Shown here: positions 11,512-11,570 of the stretch, piece by piece
Layout: each line of letters opens with the position of its first letter
Numbering within the stretch: the stretch's first letter is position 1
DNA from: Syntrophorhabdus sp.
GTDB lineage: Bacteria; Desulfobacterota; BSN033; UBA1163
Length of the DNA stretch: 11,570 nt
NCBI GenBank assembly: GCA_020724025.1
Contig: DYHU01000059.1
Location: 1-11,570 of the forward strand
Direction of reading: 5' to 3'
Position numbers and translations under genes: made by a program
The notes under the pieces: generated by a model
What the model saw: the letters and a program-made list of their open reading frames with translations, nothing else
Told to the model about the DNA's origin: nothing
Database searches by the model: none

Positions 11512-11570
11512 TTATCCCGAACGATGTTTGAACTTCTGCAAAAGGATGACCACGATCAGAAGACCGAGAC
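11512..11570 (-). CDS. C-terminal fragment of an unidentified membrane protein
   Basis: Eighteen codons and a TAA stop (11512-11514) enter from the right edge. They translate to LGLLIVVILLQKFKHRSG, a hydrophobic stretch followed by Lys/Arg/His residues. That looks like the end of a transmembrane helix with a short positively charged cytosolic tail. The reading frame is chosen on this pattern alone; the other two frames either stop early or read through the adjacent repeat. Family and function cannot be told. It is co-directional with the thiolase operon but separated from it by the 24-bp-arm inverted repeat. Confidence 0.5.
   Translation of the reverse strand, partial: LGLLIVVILLQKFKHRSG

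Overview
The window reads as an ordinary chromosomal stretch of a mid-GC Gram-negative anaerobe, most likely a Desulfobacterota (former Deltaproteobacteria) lineage or a neighbouring phylum. That is inferred from three things: the gene mix (a beta-oxidation cassette, a two-component ECF sigma/zinc-finger anti-sigma pair, and LysM-NlpC/P60 and YciO-type proteins), the strongly one-sided gene orientation, and the density of REP-like fold-back repeats in the intergenic gaps. No marker gene allows a firmer taxonomic call.

Layout, left to right. All genes are on the minus strand except one. Positions 1-115 hold the N-terminus of a RarA/MgsA-type AAA ATPase, preceded by an inositol-monophosphatase-family gene (154-969). 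A hotdog (PaaI-type) thioesterase at 1325-1726 is the only plus-strand gene. It has its own sigma-70-like promoter and fold-back repeats on both sides. Then come a translationally coupled flavin reductase/amidohydrolase pair (3211 to 1803), a YciO/YrdC-family gene (3395-4003), and an exported LysM-LysM-NlpC/P60 cell-wall hydrolase (4354-5271) with a very good sigma-70-like promoter. Next is an ECF sigma factor with its membrane zinc-finger anti-sigma factor (7178 to 5551). Finally there is an acyl-CoA cassette: thiolase, enoyl-CoA hydratase, a gamma-carbonic-anhydrase-like hexapeptide protein, and 3-hydroxyacyl-CoA dehydrogenase (11403 to 7715). The last 59 bases encode the membrane-spanning C-terminus of an unidentified upstream gene.

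How they work together. Thiolase, enoyl-CoA hydratase and 3-hydroxyacyl-CoA dehydrogenase are three of the four beta-oxidation steps and can run toward degradation or synthesis; no acyl-CoA dehydrogenase is in view. The hexapeptide protein in the same operon recalls PaaY/CaiE-type genes that accompany CoA-thioester pathways, but one of its three expected zinc-ligand histidines is a glutamate. The ECF gene has a GGAACTT-N16-GTC sequence at its promoter position, suggesting autoregulation.

Nothing in the window amounts to a clear new defence, mobile or secretion system. The least ordinary material is (i) two adjacent terminal-inverted-repeat elements at 7275-7430 and 7440-7712, each wrapped around a different REP-type core, (ii) the Glu-for-His gamma-carbonic-anhydrase-like protein, and (iii) a variety of fold-back repeats occupying nearly every intergenic gap.
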